In this document: positions 15,340-15,391 of the stretch, one piece after another | How positions within the stretch are numbered: the first letter of the stretch is position 1 | Layout of the letters: each line of letters starts with the position of its first letter | From: an uncultured Prevotellaceae bacterium | GTDB taxonomy: Bacteria; Bacteroidota; Bacteroidia; Bacteroidales; Bacteroidaceae | Direction: 5' to 3' | DNA length: 15,391 bases | NCBI GenBank assembly: GCA_900557555.1 | Contig: USTH01000034.1 | Location: forward strand, 1-15,391 | Program-made: the position numbers and the translations under genes | The notes under the pieces: model-generated | Told to the model about the DNA's origin: nothing | The model's database searches: none | Seen by the model: only the letters and a program-made list of their open reading frames with translations

Positions 15340-15391
15340 TACAGCCACTGCCCCAAACCCAAATCGGTCATTAGGTCGTAAATGATATCTT
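15340..15391. other. Right-edge intergenic end with small inverted repeat
   Basis: The 52 bases after the polymerase stop hold no complete gene. TCATT (15368-15372) and AATGA (15381-15385) form a 5-base inverted repeat with an 8-base loop, and GGTC occurs twice (15366-15369 and 15374-15377). An ATG at 15382 could begin a following gene but too little is present to judge. There is no T-rich tract, so a terminator is not supported. Confidence 0.3.

Noticed and set aside
1..15391. CRISPR array, tRNA/rRNA genes, insertion sequence or prophage genes
   Set aside because: I saw no regularly spaced repeats, no tRNA-like cloverleaf or rRNA sequence, and no transposase, integrase or phage structural proteins in any convincing frame.

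Overview
The window looks like a chromosomal segment of a Bacteroidota bacterium, most likely Bacteroidales and close to Prevotella. The protein sequences fit this (flotillin-like FloA with an NfeD partner, an S16 of the Bacteroidota type, a very large multi-SLBB export protein, EpsG-type polymerase). So does the regulatory DNA: several intergenic regions carry a -7 box of the form TAnnTTTG, one with a TTTG -33 element 19 bases upstream, and Shine-Dalgarno sequences are not evident before most starts. The genus is an inference.

Left half, minus strand (36-5403, read right to left): frr (ribosome recycling factor), rsgA (30S assembly GTPase), an NfeD-family membrane protein, floA (SPFH/flotillin-like scaffold), a GT4-type glycosyltransferase whose start codon overlaps the floA stop by one base, and a hexapeptide-repeat O-acetyltransferase. 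A 145-base gap with its own -7 box follows, then rpsP (ribosomal protein S16), which here ends at 98 residues close to the window edge. The spacing suggests one co-directional run from frr to the acetyltransferase, mixing translation, membrane-organisation and glycan genes.

Centre (5404-6774): a divergent promoter region separates frr from a plus-strand gene for a secreted endonuclease/exonuclease/phosphatase-family protein. Then comes a 182-base intergenic region with a -7 box enclosed by a perfect 9-base inverted repeat, which is the likely start of the next operon.

Right half, plus strand (6775-15339): an exopolysaccharide or capsule locus of the Wzx/Wzy type. In order it encodes an 823-residue outer-membrane polysaccharide export protein with six SLBB-like repeats, a first Wzz chain-length protein, a UDP-HexNAc-type 6-dehydrogenase, a Wzx flippase, a second and divergent Wzz paralogue, and an EpsG/Wzy-type polymerase. 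Together they would supply an acidic sugar nucleotide, flip lipid-linked repeat units, polymerise them, set chain length and export the polymer. No glycosyltransferase or initiating sugar-phosphate transferase lies in this right-hand operon within the window, so the locus probably continues to the right.

Nothing here amounts to a clearly new system. The points most worth a second look are a 10-A homopolymer at codons 9-12 of wzx where slippage of one base either way meets a stop at once, the paired divergent Wzz proteins without a visible tyrosine kinase, the one-base coupling of floA to a glycosyltransferase, the inverted repeat around the exopolysaccharide promoter, and the short S16 at the left edge.
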